Below, in pieces: positions 8,250-17,044 of a DNA stretch of 49,496 bases. Within the stretch, counting starts at the first letter, position 1. Each line of letters opens with the position of its first letter. The stretch covers positions 1 through 49,496 of the forward strand of contig CANQLI010000011.1 in assembly GCA_947624675.1 (NCBI GenBank), written 5' to 3'. The position numbers and the translations under genes were made by a program. The notes beneath the pieces are model-generated. The model had not been told where the DNA came from. It saw only the letters and a program-made list of their open reading frames with translations, and ran no database searches. This DNA is from an uncultured Clostridia bacterium (GTDB lineage: Bacteria; Bacillota; Clostridia; Oscillospirales; Ruminococcaceae).

Positions 8250-9649
8250 TTATCATACCTCCTTATTGCGTCTTTGCACTTAGATAATAGATATTCTGTC
8301 TTTGCGTAATGAGAATGCGTTTGCATATCCTTAGGCAGTGAATAAATATCACCGTACCTTTCAGAAAGCTGTGCCTCATACTTGTTCGGAACATTGTATT
8401 CTCTTCCCTCAAAGCAAAGTCTTTTAAGAGGGAATATCCTGTCATAAGGAACTATGCCGCCCGGTTTGGTAGCAAAAAATGAAACATTGTCTATTCCCCA
8501 AGCTATTGCGTCGCCGGAATTTAGATCAACTCCGATCTGCTCATTCAACTCATCTCGCCTCGAATCGATAAGTGCAATATGCTCAGGGTCAAAAACTCGT
8601 CTGTTTTCCCAATAATTAAGCTTAGGCTCACTTCTTACATACTTGTATTTAAGTGTTTCAAAAATAAAAGTATTCCGTAATTTCTTAGCTAGATTCCATG
8701 TCCTTTGCATATCGTCTGTTTTAACGAAATCATAAATAAATATGTCTACAAAAAGCTGAATGCTGTCATCCTTAAACACGATTCTAACTATATTACAGGT
8801 ATCCCTGTCGATACAGTAATACTTGCTTAGCTTGATACAGGTATCCGCTTTATCCAGTACCTTTTGAAGCTTATCAATATCCTTTCTCATCATTCCGACA
8901 TCTATATCATCGTCCCATGGAATAAAACCGCTGTGACGAACCGTTCCGATAAGAGTGCCGAAATCTATCCAGTAATCTATGTTGTTTTCATCACAAATCC
9001 TTCCGAACTCTCTTAAAAGTATGTTGGTCGCCTTCTGAACGACTATCATACTCTCATCCTCGGTTTTAAGAGATTTAAAGAAACGCTTTTTTGCATCAAG
9101 CGTGCTCTCGTCACCGTTTCTCGCTTCGTTCCAGTGTATAAACTGTTCTCTTTGATAATTTATATCCATATTCCTGTCTACAATATCAAATCGTCTGTTA
9201 AGCTGAGTAACAGGAGCAACCGTCTCATATATCTGTAAACTGTCGATCATAATAAAGTTGTCAAATCCGTAAAGCAGTCCGCCTCTGAATCCAAAAAACA
9301 CAAAGTCATCTCTATTCGGCGTAAATTTGACATTAAAATATGTATACCGCTTTGCGTCACCGGGCTTAATCTGATATTCACCGATCTTCTGCGTTATTGT
9401 CTTGTCAACATTTAATAAACAAAAGTCGATATGGCTTGATTTAGTCTTGATTTTAAAAGAAATAATAAGTGAATAAGAAACATTTTTCCTGACAGCACAA
9501 CACAAATTAAGGCACGCGTAATCATCAGCATCGGTCTTTGGTTTTCTCGAAAGCTTTACAACACCTTTTTTACACTTCTCGCTAAAGCAGTTGCTTTCAT
9601 ATTTATAATGAAGCACGGGAGAATTATATTGTAATGGCTGTGAAGACAT
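8246..9649 (-). CDS. licD: LicD-family phosphocholine transferase with extra N-terminal domain
   Basis: 467 aa. The LicD domain begins near residue 205: LREFGRICDENNIDYWIDFG, TLIGTVRHSGFIPW and the metal-binding WDDDID at 245-250. It transfers phosphocholine (or another phospho-alcohol) from a CDP donor onto a surface polysaccharide. The first 150 or so residues are beta-rich and lack LicD motifs. They may be a glycan-binding module that positions the acceptor, which is an inference. It is first in the operon, driven by the promoter 9739-9767, and overlaps licCA by four bases. No signal peptide is seen, so it should act at the cytoplasmic face. Confidence 0.85.
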   Translation of the reverse strand: MSSQPLQYNSPVLHYKYESNCFSEKCKKGVVKLSRKPKTDADDYACLNLCCAVRKNVSYSLIISFKIKTKSSHIDFCLLNVDKTITQKIGEYQIKPGDAKRYTYFNVKFTPNRDDFVFFGFRGGLLYGFDNFIMIDSLQIYETVAPVTQLNRRFDIVDRNMDINYQREQFIHWNEARNGDESTLDAKKRFFKSLKTEDESMIVVQKATNILLREFGRICDENNIDYWIDFGTLIGTVRHSGFIPWDDDIDVGMMRKDIDKLQKVLDKADTCIKLSKYYCIDRDTCNIVRIVFKDDSIQLFVDIFIYDFVKTDDMQRTWNLAKKLRNTFIFETLKYKYVRSEPKLNYWENRRVFDPEHIALIDSRRDELNEQIGVDLNSGDAIAWGIDNVSFFATKPGGIVPYDRIFPLKRLCFEGREYNVPNKYEAQLSERYGDIYSLPKDMQTHSHYAKTEYLLSKCKDAIRRYDK

Positions 9650-9738
9650 AAACCATTCCCCTTTTTAAGTTATTTGTTATCATCAGACAAAAGAGCTTAA
9701 ATAAAATATCATCTAAAGATAACCAAGTCGGTGTAGAA

Positions 9739-9767
9739 ATTATACCATACAAAAGCAGTTATGTCAA
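9739..9767 (-). promoter_or_regulatory. promoter of the lic operon
   Basis: Consensus TTGACA (9762-9767), 17-base spacer, TATAAT (9739-9744) on the minus strand, about 90 bases before the licD start. The leader holds no recognisable riboswitch. Confidence 0.85.
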
Positions 9768-9785
9768 ATTCACATTCACATACTA

Positions 9786-9820
9786 AATCACCCTGCAATG
9801 TAAACCATTTCAGGGTGATT
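9786..9820 (-). terminator. terminator after the cyclophilin gene
   Basis: A ten-base stem AATCACCCTG/CAGGGTGATT with a 15-base loop lies just past the cyclophilin stop. The U-tract is weak, so efficiency may be moderate. Confidence 0.6.
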
Positions 9821-9827
9821 ACAATTA

Positions 9828-10748
9828 TTAAGATTCGTTACTAGCCTCCGTCTCAGATTCTGTGCTTGTCAAAGTATCTTTATTGTCAACATTACTCGGC
9901 TCGGTTTTTTCGGGGAGGCTATATTCTCCCGACTTCTCCTCACCGTAAGTGGATAAATACGCTTTCTTGATAACTATGTCGTCCATCGGCTGATAGCTTT
10001 TGTTCTCTGCGTCGTCAGCTTTTTTCTCATCTATAATCTGAGCGGAACATATTTTATCGTAAGCGTCCCATCCGTCAAACACCTGACCGAATAAAGTGTA
10101 TTGCTGCATAAGGTTTGGAACGCCGCCTGATTCAAGGAATATATTCGTTACCTTGTCCCTTCCGTTTACATCCTCGCCGTCCTTGACCGAGTCCTTAAGC
10201 TCTTTTGAATTTACAACATCATTTATAAAGGTAACTATGCTTCCTGCCTTAGCGGAAGTAAACATTCCCGCCTCGGAACAAAGAGAACCCAATGCGCCCT
10301 TGATTGGAAGAAGGTTCGGAGATATTTCAATATCCGTAAGCTCGGTGTCCGACTCCTCAACAGTAGTACCGTCCGCCGTCTTGCTTCCGCCTAAAAATCC
10401 GGCCTCAAGTCCCTCCTGATTTTTAACGATGGTGCATATGTATGTGCCGTCAAAATACTTGTCCTTTACAAGCTTTTTAAAATACTTTACATATTCCGGA
10501 GCTTCCTTTTCATAAAGCACCGCCTTAAATGTTCCCGCCGTAGTTTCAAATACAACTACATCTGCGTCATTCTCAGGCTCTTCAAGCTGAATAAAATCAC
10601 TCTTTGAATAGTCGATAGGATCGTTTTGCATAAACGCCATACCGATAAAAACTATCGCAATGACCACCACAGCGATAAGTGAAAACTTAAAGAAGTTCAA
10701 AAACGACGGCTTAAGCATCGGGCGCTGTGAATTCAATCTATCCGGCAT
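9828..10748 (-). CDS. membrane-anchored cyclophilin-type peptidyl-prolyl isomerase
   Basis: 306 aa. A short cytoplasmic N-terminus, one transmembrane helix (about 18-40, FSLIAVVVIAIVFIGMAF), then a cyclophilin fold starting VVFETTAGTFKAVLYEKEAP. Its C-terminal half holds YTLFGQVFDGWDAYDKICS. The usual catalytic FHRV is replaced by YICTIVKN, so isomerase activity is doubtful. It may act as an extracytoplasmic chaperone. The last 40 residues are Glu/Ser/Thr rich and probably disordered. It begins 13 bases after cysS and is likely the last gene of the T-box operon, which may simply co-express it. Confidence 0.8.
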   Translation of the reverse strand: MPDRLNSQRPMLKPSFLNFFKFSLIAVVVIAIVFIGMAFMQNDPIDYSKSDFIQLEEPENDADVVVFETTAGTFKAVLYEKEAPEYVKYFKKLVKDKYFDGTYICTIVKNQEGLEAGFLGGSKTADGTTVEESDTELTDIEISPNLLPIKGALGSLCSEAGMFTSAKAGSIVTFINDVVNSKELKDSVKDGEDVNGRDKVTNIFLESGGVPNLMQQYTLFGQVFDGWDAYDKICSAQIIDEKKADDAENKSYQPMDDIVIKKAYLSTYGEEKSGEYSLPEKTEPSNVDNKDTLTSTESETEASNES

Positions 10749-10761
10749 AATAACTATCTCC

Positions 10762-12150
10762 TTACTTTTTATATATCCTTGTGCCCTGACGGGTCTCTTC
10801 GACTGTGTATCCGAGTTCTGATATCCTGTCTCTCAGCTCGTCCGCTAAAGCAAAATTCTTATCCTTGCGAGCCGCATTCCTCTGCTTTGAAAGCTCCAAC
10901 ACCTCATCAGGAATTTTGTCCTTGCTGTCCTCATAAAGAAGCCCTAAAATGTCTGTCAGCTCAAGAAATGTATTCTTACAAAGCGTAATCTCTTCTTTTG
11001 AGTATTCGCCCTGTAAAAGTGTGTTTATCTCCCTTGTAAGCTCAAATACAGCCGAAAGTGCGTCTGCCGTATTAAGGTCGTCCGAGAGAGCACTTACAAA
11101 CTTTGCTCTTTTTTCGTTTAATACCGTTTTAAGTTCTTCTCTTACCTCGCCGCCTTCTGAATTTTTCTCTGCCATTTCAAGAGCAGACTTCAGATTGTAA
11201 AGCCTTTCTAAAGATGCCTTACAAGCGTTTAAAAGCTCCGGAGTGTAATTCATAGGCATTCTGTAATGAGCCTGTATCATAAGATAGCGGATCGTTTCAT
11301 ACCCGTATTTTTCCGCAGCTTCACGGGTAAGGAAAAAGTTTCCGGCTGATTTTGACATCTTTTTATTGTCGATGTTTATATGTCCGTTGTGCATCCAGTA
11401 GTTTGAAAATTTCTTACCCGTCGCCGCTTCCGACTGTGCTATTTCGTTTTCGTGATGAGGAAATATAAGGTCAAATCCGCCGCAGTGAATGTCTATTGTA
11501 TCGCCTAGCGTGTCCCTTGCCATTGCGGAACACTCTATATGCCAGCCGGGTCTTCCCGGACCCCACGGAGAGTTCCAATGCTGTTCCGACTCATCAGCGC
11601 CTTTCCAGAGCGCAAAATCAAGCGGGTCCTCCTTCAGGTCATTGATCTCTACTCTTGCTCCGGCGATAAGCTCATCAAGCGACTGCTTTGAAAGCTTTCC
11701 GTAGCTTGTAAACTTTCTGGTGCGGTAATAGACATCAGAACCCGATTGATAGGCATAACCGTTTTCGATAAGCGTCTTTATCATAGAGATTATTTTTCCT
11801 ATATATTCAGATACCCTCGGTCGGCTGTCCGGCGGAAGTACATTCAGACCCTTTTCATCCTTTTCAAATTCTAAAATGTACTTTTCAGCCGTCTTTTCAG
11901 GTGATAAGCCTTCCTTTTTTCCCTGTGCTATTATCTTGTCGTTTACATCGGTAAAGTTTGAAACATACTTTACATCATAGCCCTGATACTTTAAAAATCT
12001 TCTCAAAACATCAAATACGCATATGGGGCGTGCGTTACCTATATGGATATAATTGTAAACGGTAGGGCCGCATACATATATACCGATACTGTTTTCTTTT
12101 AAAGGCTTAAGCTCTTCTTTTTTCCTTGTCAGAGTATTGTATATTACCAT
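10762..12150 (-). CDS. cysS: cysteinyl-tRNA synthetase
   Basis: 462 aa, usual length. Class I synthetase motifs: HIGN at about 36-39 (within YNYIHIGNARP) and KMSKS (KKMSKSAGNF, about 265). Zinc-binding residues are in CGPTVYNY, the CSAMA segment and HHENE. It charges tRNA-Cys in the cytoplasm. It follows cysE by only seven bases, so synthesis of cysteine and its loading onto tRNA share one T-box-controlled transcript, which senses uncharged tRNA-Cys. Nothing is missing. Confidence 0.97.
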   Translation of the reverse strand: MVIYNTLTRKKEELKPLKENSIGIYVCGPTVYNYIHIGNARPICVFDVLRRFLKYQGYDVKYVSNFTDVNDKIIAQGKKEGLSPEKTAEKYILEFEKDEKGLNVLPPDSRPRVSEYIGKIISMIKTLIENGYAYQSGSDVYYRTRKFTSYGKLSKQSLDELIAGARVEINDLKEDPLDFALWKGADESEQHWNSPWGPGRPGWHIECSAMARDTLGDTIDIHCGGFDLIFPHHENEIAQSEAATGKKFSNYWMHNGHINIDNKKMSKSAGNFFLTREAAEKYGYETIRYLMIQAHYRMPMNYTPELLNACKASLERLYNLKSALEMAEKNSEGGEVREELKTVLNEKRAKFVSALSDDLNTADALSAVFELTREINTLLQGEYSKEEITLCKNTFLELTDILGLLYEDSKDKIPDEVLELSKQRNAARKDKNFALADELRDRISELGYTVEETRQGTRIYKK

Positions 12151-12157
12151 ATGTCAA

Positions 12158-12814
12158 TCATTCCTTTTCCTTTAAGAGCTTTAGTTGTGCCTCAAGAAGC
12201 TCTATCTTCATTCGCTGACGGCAAAGCTCCTGAGAAACAGGGTCGGGAATGTGTACCTGATCAAGGTCCTGGACCCTTTTTCCCTTAAGCCTTACTATCC
12301 TCGCCGGTACGCCGACAGCAGTCGCATTCGGCGGAACCTCCTCAAGAACCACAGCGTTTGCCGCAATTTTCGCATTATCTCCGACCTTAAACGGTCCGAG
12401 TACCCTCGCGCCTGCACCGACCATAACATTGTTTCCGAGAGTCGGGTGACGCTTACCGTGCTCTTTTCCTGTTCCTCCAAGAGTCACCCCCTGATATATA
12501 AGACAGTTGTCGCCTATCTCAGCAGTTTCACCTATAACGACTCCGCTTCCGTGGTCGATCAAAAGCCCTTTTCCGATCTTTGCGCCGGGATGTATCTCAA
12601 TTCCTGTTACCAATCTTGAAAACTGAGAGATAGTTCTTGCTATAAAGTAAAACTTTTTATTGTAAAACCAATGTGCGGCGCGGTGGAACAGCACAGCGTG
12701 AAGTCCCGAATAGTTAAAAAGGATTTCGAGAGTAGATTTTGCGGCAGGATCCTTCTCCTTGACCGACCTGACCTCCTCTTTTATGGTTTTTATGATACTG
12801 TTAATAATGTTCAT
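12158..12814 (-). CDS. cysE: serine O-acetyltransferase
   Basis: 218 aa. It makes O-acetylserine from serine and acetyl-CoA, the first step of cysteine synthesis. The N-terminal helical part precedes a left-handed beta-helix built from hexapeptide repeats (IHPGAKIGKGLLIDHGSGVV, then IGDNCLIYQGVTLGGTG and KRHPTLGNNVMVGAGARVLG). Catalytic His is in DHGSG and in GKRHPT. The ATG at 12814 follows AAAGGAGAAGG. It is the first gene after the cysteine T-box, so it is transcribed when charged tRNA-Cys runs low. No cysK is in the window. Confidence 0.95.
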   Translation of the reverse strand: MNIINSIIKTIKEEVRSVKEKDPAAKSTLEILFNYSGLHAVLFHRAAHWFYNKKFYFIARTISQFSRLVTGIEIHPGAKIGKGLLIDHGSGVVIGETAEIGDNCLIYQGVTLGGTGKEHGKRHPTLGNNVMVGAGARVLGPFKVGDNAKIAANAVVLEEVPPNATAVGVPARIVRLKGKRVQDLDQVHIPDPVSQELCRQRMKIELLEAQLKLLKEKE

Positions 12815-12835
12815 GTCCTTCTCCTTTTATGTCGA

Positions 12836-12874
12836 TAAAAAAGCCTCCAAAGCGAATAAAACGCTTCTGGAGGC
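12836..12874 (-). terminator. T-box regulated terminator
   Basis: GCCTCCAGAAGCG/CGCTTTGGAGGC stem (12843-12874) followed on the minus strand by TTTTTTA. It is the intrinsic terminator whose formation competes with the T-box antiterminator upstream of cysE. Confidence 0.9.
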
Positions 12875-13183
12875 AGTCTAATCAAAATGAATGAGAAACT
12901 GTTAATATCCGCTTTTAGTATTATCCAAAGCGATTTTCTCTCTTGATTTACAAACCACGGTCCCACTCCGAAAACACTCAAAAACCGCCCGTGATATTTT
13001 TCGGGCAATTTCTTAAACCTTAACGCGGTCATACGGGAACAGCTACTGAAAGGCTTTTGTTTTTTCCTTATGTTCACCGCTCCGGCTGGCAGCCGCACTT
13101 CATCAAAACAGCCCTGTGCTTTTTCACCCGACAGCACTCTCTTTAAAGGCTTAAATTAAGATTACTCCTGCTGTTACGCCGTT
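12836..13183 (-). promoter_or_regulatory. T-box leader (cysteine) controlling cysE-cysS
   Basis: The leader of about 345 nt between the promoter at 13190 and cysE has no real gene. It holds a T-box core GAGTGGGACCGTGG (minus strand, 12955-12968) matching the family consensus GGUGGNACCGCG. An AGAGAG element sits at its 5' side, and GAAGTGCGG contains TGC, the Cys codon, as likely specifier (13095-13097). A terminator (12836-12874) follows. Uncharged tRNA-Cys should pair at specifier and T-box and favour antitermination. The base at the discriminator-pairing place is G, which would wobble with the usual U of tRNA-Cys. Confidence 0.9.
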
Positions 13184-13189
13184 AAATGT

Positions 13190-13218
13190 ATTATAATTTA
13201 TTTTGTATAAAATGTCAA
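13190..13218 (-). promoter_or_regulatory. promoter of the T-box cys operon
   Basis: Perfect consensus on the minus strand: TTGACA (13213-13218), 17 bases, TATAAT (13190-13195). Such a strong promoter suits a leader controlled by termination. Confidence 0.9.
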
Positions 13219-13247
13219 GTGCCTTGATATAAGACACTTAATTACTT

Positions 13248-13592
13248 TTACTCAAGTCCAAAGCTAATGGACAAAGCGCTGTTCACTTTGTCCATAGAGG
13301 GAGCGTCAAGCTCTCCCATACGCTCTCTTAAACGCTTTTTGTCGAGCGTTCTTATCTGTTCTAAAAGTACGACCGAATCCTTTTGAAGCCCACAGGTCTT
13401 TCCGCCAACGGCAATGTGTGTGGGAAGTCTCGCTTTACCGTTCTGGCTTGTTATCGCTGCGGCTATGACAGTCGGACTGTGCCTGTTTCCTACATCGTTT
13501 TGAACGATAAGTACAGGTCTTACTCCGCCCTGCTCGCTTCCGATTACGGGACTTAAATCAGCATAATATATTTCTCCCCTGTGAATGGACAT
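13248..13592 (-). CDS. MazF/PemK-family endoribonuclease toxin
   Basis: 114 aa, the length of NdoA/EndoA. The fold starts [21 protein letters not shown], with the conserved RPVLIVQND strand and the TVIAAAIT segment, ending [12 protein letters not shown]. Family members cut single-stranded mRNA at short motifs. There is no antitoxin next to it: the 133 bases upstream, to the Cys-rich gene, have no frame with a start codon and ribosome site long enough for MazE. The partner may lie elsewhere, as the gene can be a lone housekeeping copy in Clostridia. Downstream is the divergent end of the T-box operon promoter. Confidence 0.92.
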   Translation of the reverse strand: MSIHRGEIYYADLSPVIGSEQGGVRPVLIVQNDVGNRHSPTVIAAAITSQNGKARLPTHIAVGGKTCGLQKDSVVLLEQIRTLDKKRLRERMGELDAPSMDKVNSALSISFGLE

Positions 13593-13725
13593 TTCAACAC
13601 TCTCCTGTTTTTAATTTTGTCTTTTATTTCCGCCTTAGTTTTATTCTTGCCTTGAAAAACCGTTTTAGTCAGCGTTTTTAAAAATCAGGGGAATTTTTCT
13701 TAACGCATTATCAAATCATAGGTTT

Positions 13726-14583
13726 TTATGAATTGCCCTCGCTGTTGGAATTGTCGTCAGAGCTTACCGCCGCAGTAGTTCTCGATACACATCCTGCCTC
13801 ATAATCAGAATCTTCAAGAGATCTCGGGAAAAACTCGTTTGTCGGGAATTTGATCTTCTCAAACAGCTCACAAGGAGAATCTGTATTTGTTGAGCACTCC
13901 TTGCTCGGTATGCAGTAATCGGCGGTTGGAACCATAATCGTAACATACCTGGAAAGCTGGATTATCGAGAACATACCGATCGTTACATAAACCGCTCTTG
14001 AACAGCCCTGTGAAACGGTTACAGGTATATCCGGCGTGTTCTGGCAGCACGAGCCGTCACAGGTATCAGTGCAGCAGGATGGCTTCTGGAATCTTGTTAC
14101 AAGTCTGCAATCAAGCATTATAGGCTCTACAACAGTTACGGACGCATTAGGCAGCGATGAGTAACAGCTTGTTGATCCGACACAGTTTAATGTCTGTGGA
14201 TCCTCCGATGAAAAGCGCCTTGTGTTTCCGTCGCTTCCGAAAAGTATTACCTTCTTTGAAAATGATGTAGTTCCGACAACCGTTGATGATGCACAGGACG
14301 AGCCTTCAAAGGCTTCTATCTCTACCGAGAAGGTATAGGTTATGTCGACAGCATAAAAGCCCTTGTTAAAAGGCACCGGCTCTATACCGAATACCGCATT
14401 CACGACCTCAACTCGCTTGCATTTGATAAAGCTTGCTCCCTCTATCGTTTCAAGCGCCTCCGGAGTTGTGAATGATACCTCGAGATCCTCAAGGCAATCC
14501 TTATCGCTGCAGGAATCAAATACCCGCATCACTTCAATGCAAACCTTGTCATTGAAGCCGCCGCATGAGTTTGTTTCGTTCAT
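13726..14583 (-). CDS. Cys-rich conserved protein of unknown function (285 aa)
   Basis: No signal peptide and no membrane helix. More than 20 cysteines are grouped in patches: near the N-terminus (VCIEVMRVFDSCSDKDCLEDL), at about 130-145, at about 165-190 (CCTDTCDGSCCQ) and in the C-terminal third. Between them are beta-strand-like segments (FYAVDITYTFSVEIEAF). Such proteins occur in spore-forming Clostridia. A cross-linked spore-coat or exosporium role is plausible but is inference. The ribosome site AGGAGG is ideal. The upstream region contains one copy of the 110-bp repeated element. No sporulation promoter could be fixed with confidence. Confidence 0.7.
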   Translation of the reverse strand: MNETNSCGGFNDKVCIEVMRVFDSCSDKDCLEDLEVSFTTPEALETIEGASFIKCKRVEVVNAVFGIEPVPFNKGFYAVDITYTFSVEIEAFEGSSCASSTVVGTTSFSKKVILFGSDGNTRRFSSEDPQTLNCVGSTSCYSSLPNASVTVVEPIMLDCRLVTRFQKPSCCTDTCDGSCCQNTPDIPVTVSQGCSRAVYVTIGMFSIIQLSRYVTIMVPTADYCIPSKECSTNTDSPCELFEKIKFPTNEFFPRSLEDSDYEAGCVSRTTAAVSSDDNSNSEGNS

Positions 14584-14733
14584 ATATGTATCCTCCTAAG
14601 TTTTTTGTGGACAGCTTTATCTGCCGTCCTTGATACATCATATTCCCGAAAACATAAAAGTGTGAAAATATAAATTTCTATATTTTTCTCTAACTCACAT
14701 AGTTTTTTTAGGCAAGTTCTTTTATTTTTTACT

Positions 14734-14843
14734 CCCCTCTACTAACAGCGCAAAAACAGGAAAAAATGTACGCAAACGTACATTCTTCATAAAATAAATT
14801 ATGTTTTGTAACAAAATGTTTACAATATTCATACTTTATTCAT
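14734..14843 (-). repeat. 110-bp structured intergenic element, copy A
   Basis: Aligns without gaps to 40703-40812 in the opposite orientation, with about 14 mismatches by eye. Read on the minus strand it has a dyad TTTTGTTACAAAA (within 14803-14817), a fully conserved block with hairpin ATGTACGTTTGCGTACAT and TTTTTT (about 14761-14783), and a conserved tail. Copy A follows the gdhA terminator and precedes the Cys-rich gene by about 150 bases. The remainder of this 343-base gap is AT-rich and holds no gene. Confidence 0.85.
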
Positions 14844-14865
14844 ATTTTGCCGCGATTTTTAATGC

Positions 14866-14899
14866 AAAAAAAGAACACAGTAAATCTTCTTTACTGTGT
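14866..14899 (-). terminator. gdhA terminator
   Basis: Ten-base stem ACACAGTAAA/TTTACTGTGT with a five-base loop, followed on the minus strand by a U-run (14866-14872). Confidence 0.9.
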
Positions 14900-14926
14900 C
14901 CTTTAAGCTGTTCTTTTAAGCTGTTT

Positions 14927-16282
<1,356 letters not shown>

Positions 16283-16358
16283 TTAAAACCTCCATATCTT
16301 ATAAATTATGAGCAAGCACAGCCGTTTATGGCAAATTCTGCACTTTACACCAAAAATA

Positions 16359-16387
16359 ATCATAACACAAATATATGTTTTTGGCAA
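16359..16387 (-). promoter_or_regulatory. gdhA promoter
   Basis: Minus strand TTGCCA (16382-16387), 17 bases, TATGAT (16359-16364), about 75 bases upstream of the gdhA start. Confidence 0.75.
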
Positions 16388-16394
16388 GAAATTT

Positions 16395-16425
16395 TGCAGG
16401 AAAATTTTTATTTCCTGCATTTTTT
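16395..16425 (+). terminator. hairpin with U-tract upstream of gdhA promoter
   Basis: TGCAGGAAA (16395-16403) and TTTCCTGCA (16411-16419) with TTTTTT after it, on the plus strand. No plus-strand gene ends here. It may insulate pheB from antisense reading, or be a regulatory dyad just upstream of the gdhA -35 box. Confidence 0.5.
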
Positions 16426-16488
16426 ACATTTTGTTAACACTTATAAACTCAAATCAGGGTCAAAGCCCCGATGTTGACAGATTTCTTC

Positions 16489-16517
16489 TTGACTTTTTTC
16501 TTTAAATATGTTATAGT
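16489..16517 (+). promoter_or_regulatory. promoter of pheB-hom-thrB
   Basis: TTGACT (16489-16494), 17 bases, TATAGT (16512-16517), 42 bases before the pheB ATG. Confidence 0.8.
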
Positions 16518-16558
16518 TGTATCTGTCGCAAAAACATCTGTATACAGGAGGTGGACTT

Positions 16559-17014
16559 ATGAACGATAACGACAGCGGTATTCAAAAGCTTGTTGTGGTC
16601 AACACTAAGGTCCTTCCGGATATTATTTTAAAGGTTTTAGAGGCTAAAAAGCTCAAGGCCTGCGGAGAGGTCAAAAGCTCTTCTGACGCTTGCCGAAGGG
16701 TGGGAATTTCAAGAAGCGCATACTATAAATACAAAGACTGTGTTTTCGGTTATGAAGAAAAAACACAGAACAAGCTTCTCTCTCTTTATCTTTTGCTAAA
16801 GGATGAAAAAGGCGTGCTGTCCTCGATCATATCATCGCTTTATGAGATAGGTGCAAACATTATTACCATAAATCAGAATATCCCGGTGGATTCGGTGGCA
16901 AGTGTGACTATCTCAGTAAGAATCGAAAGTGATGAGATTTCATCCTCCGATGTGAAAAGAAAGCTTCTTAACACAAGCGGTGTAGTAGATGTCAAGATAA
17001 TTTCAGGAGAATAA
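16559..17014 (+). CDS. pheB: ACT domain protein PheB (UPF0735)
   Basis: 151 aa. An N-terminal HTH-like region (SSSDACRRVGISRSAYYKYKD, about 41-61) is followed by an ACT domain (KGVLSSIISSLYEIGANIIT). The ATG at 16559 has CAGGAGGTGG before it. An upstream in-frame start would lie in the -10/leader region and was rejected. ACT domains bind amino acids, and this family sits next to hom in many Firmicutes and may sense phenylalanine or threonine. It precedes hom by 30 bases in an operon. The molecular function is not established. Confidence 0.85.
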   Translation: MNDNDSGIQKLVVVNTKVLPDIILKVLEAKKLKACGEVKSSSDACRRVGISRSAYYKYKDCVFGYEEKTQNKLLSLYLLLKDEKGVLSSIISSLYEIGANIITINQNIPVDSVASVTISVRIESDEISSSDVKRKLLNTSGVVDVKIISGE

Positions 17015-17044
17015 TATTATGATACGAAAGGAAATAAGAATATT

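Noticed and set aside
12811-13137. Minus-strand open frame of 108 codons upstream of cysE
   Set aside because: Lies inside the T-box leader, has no family resemblance and overlaps the terminator.
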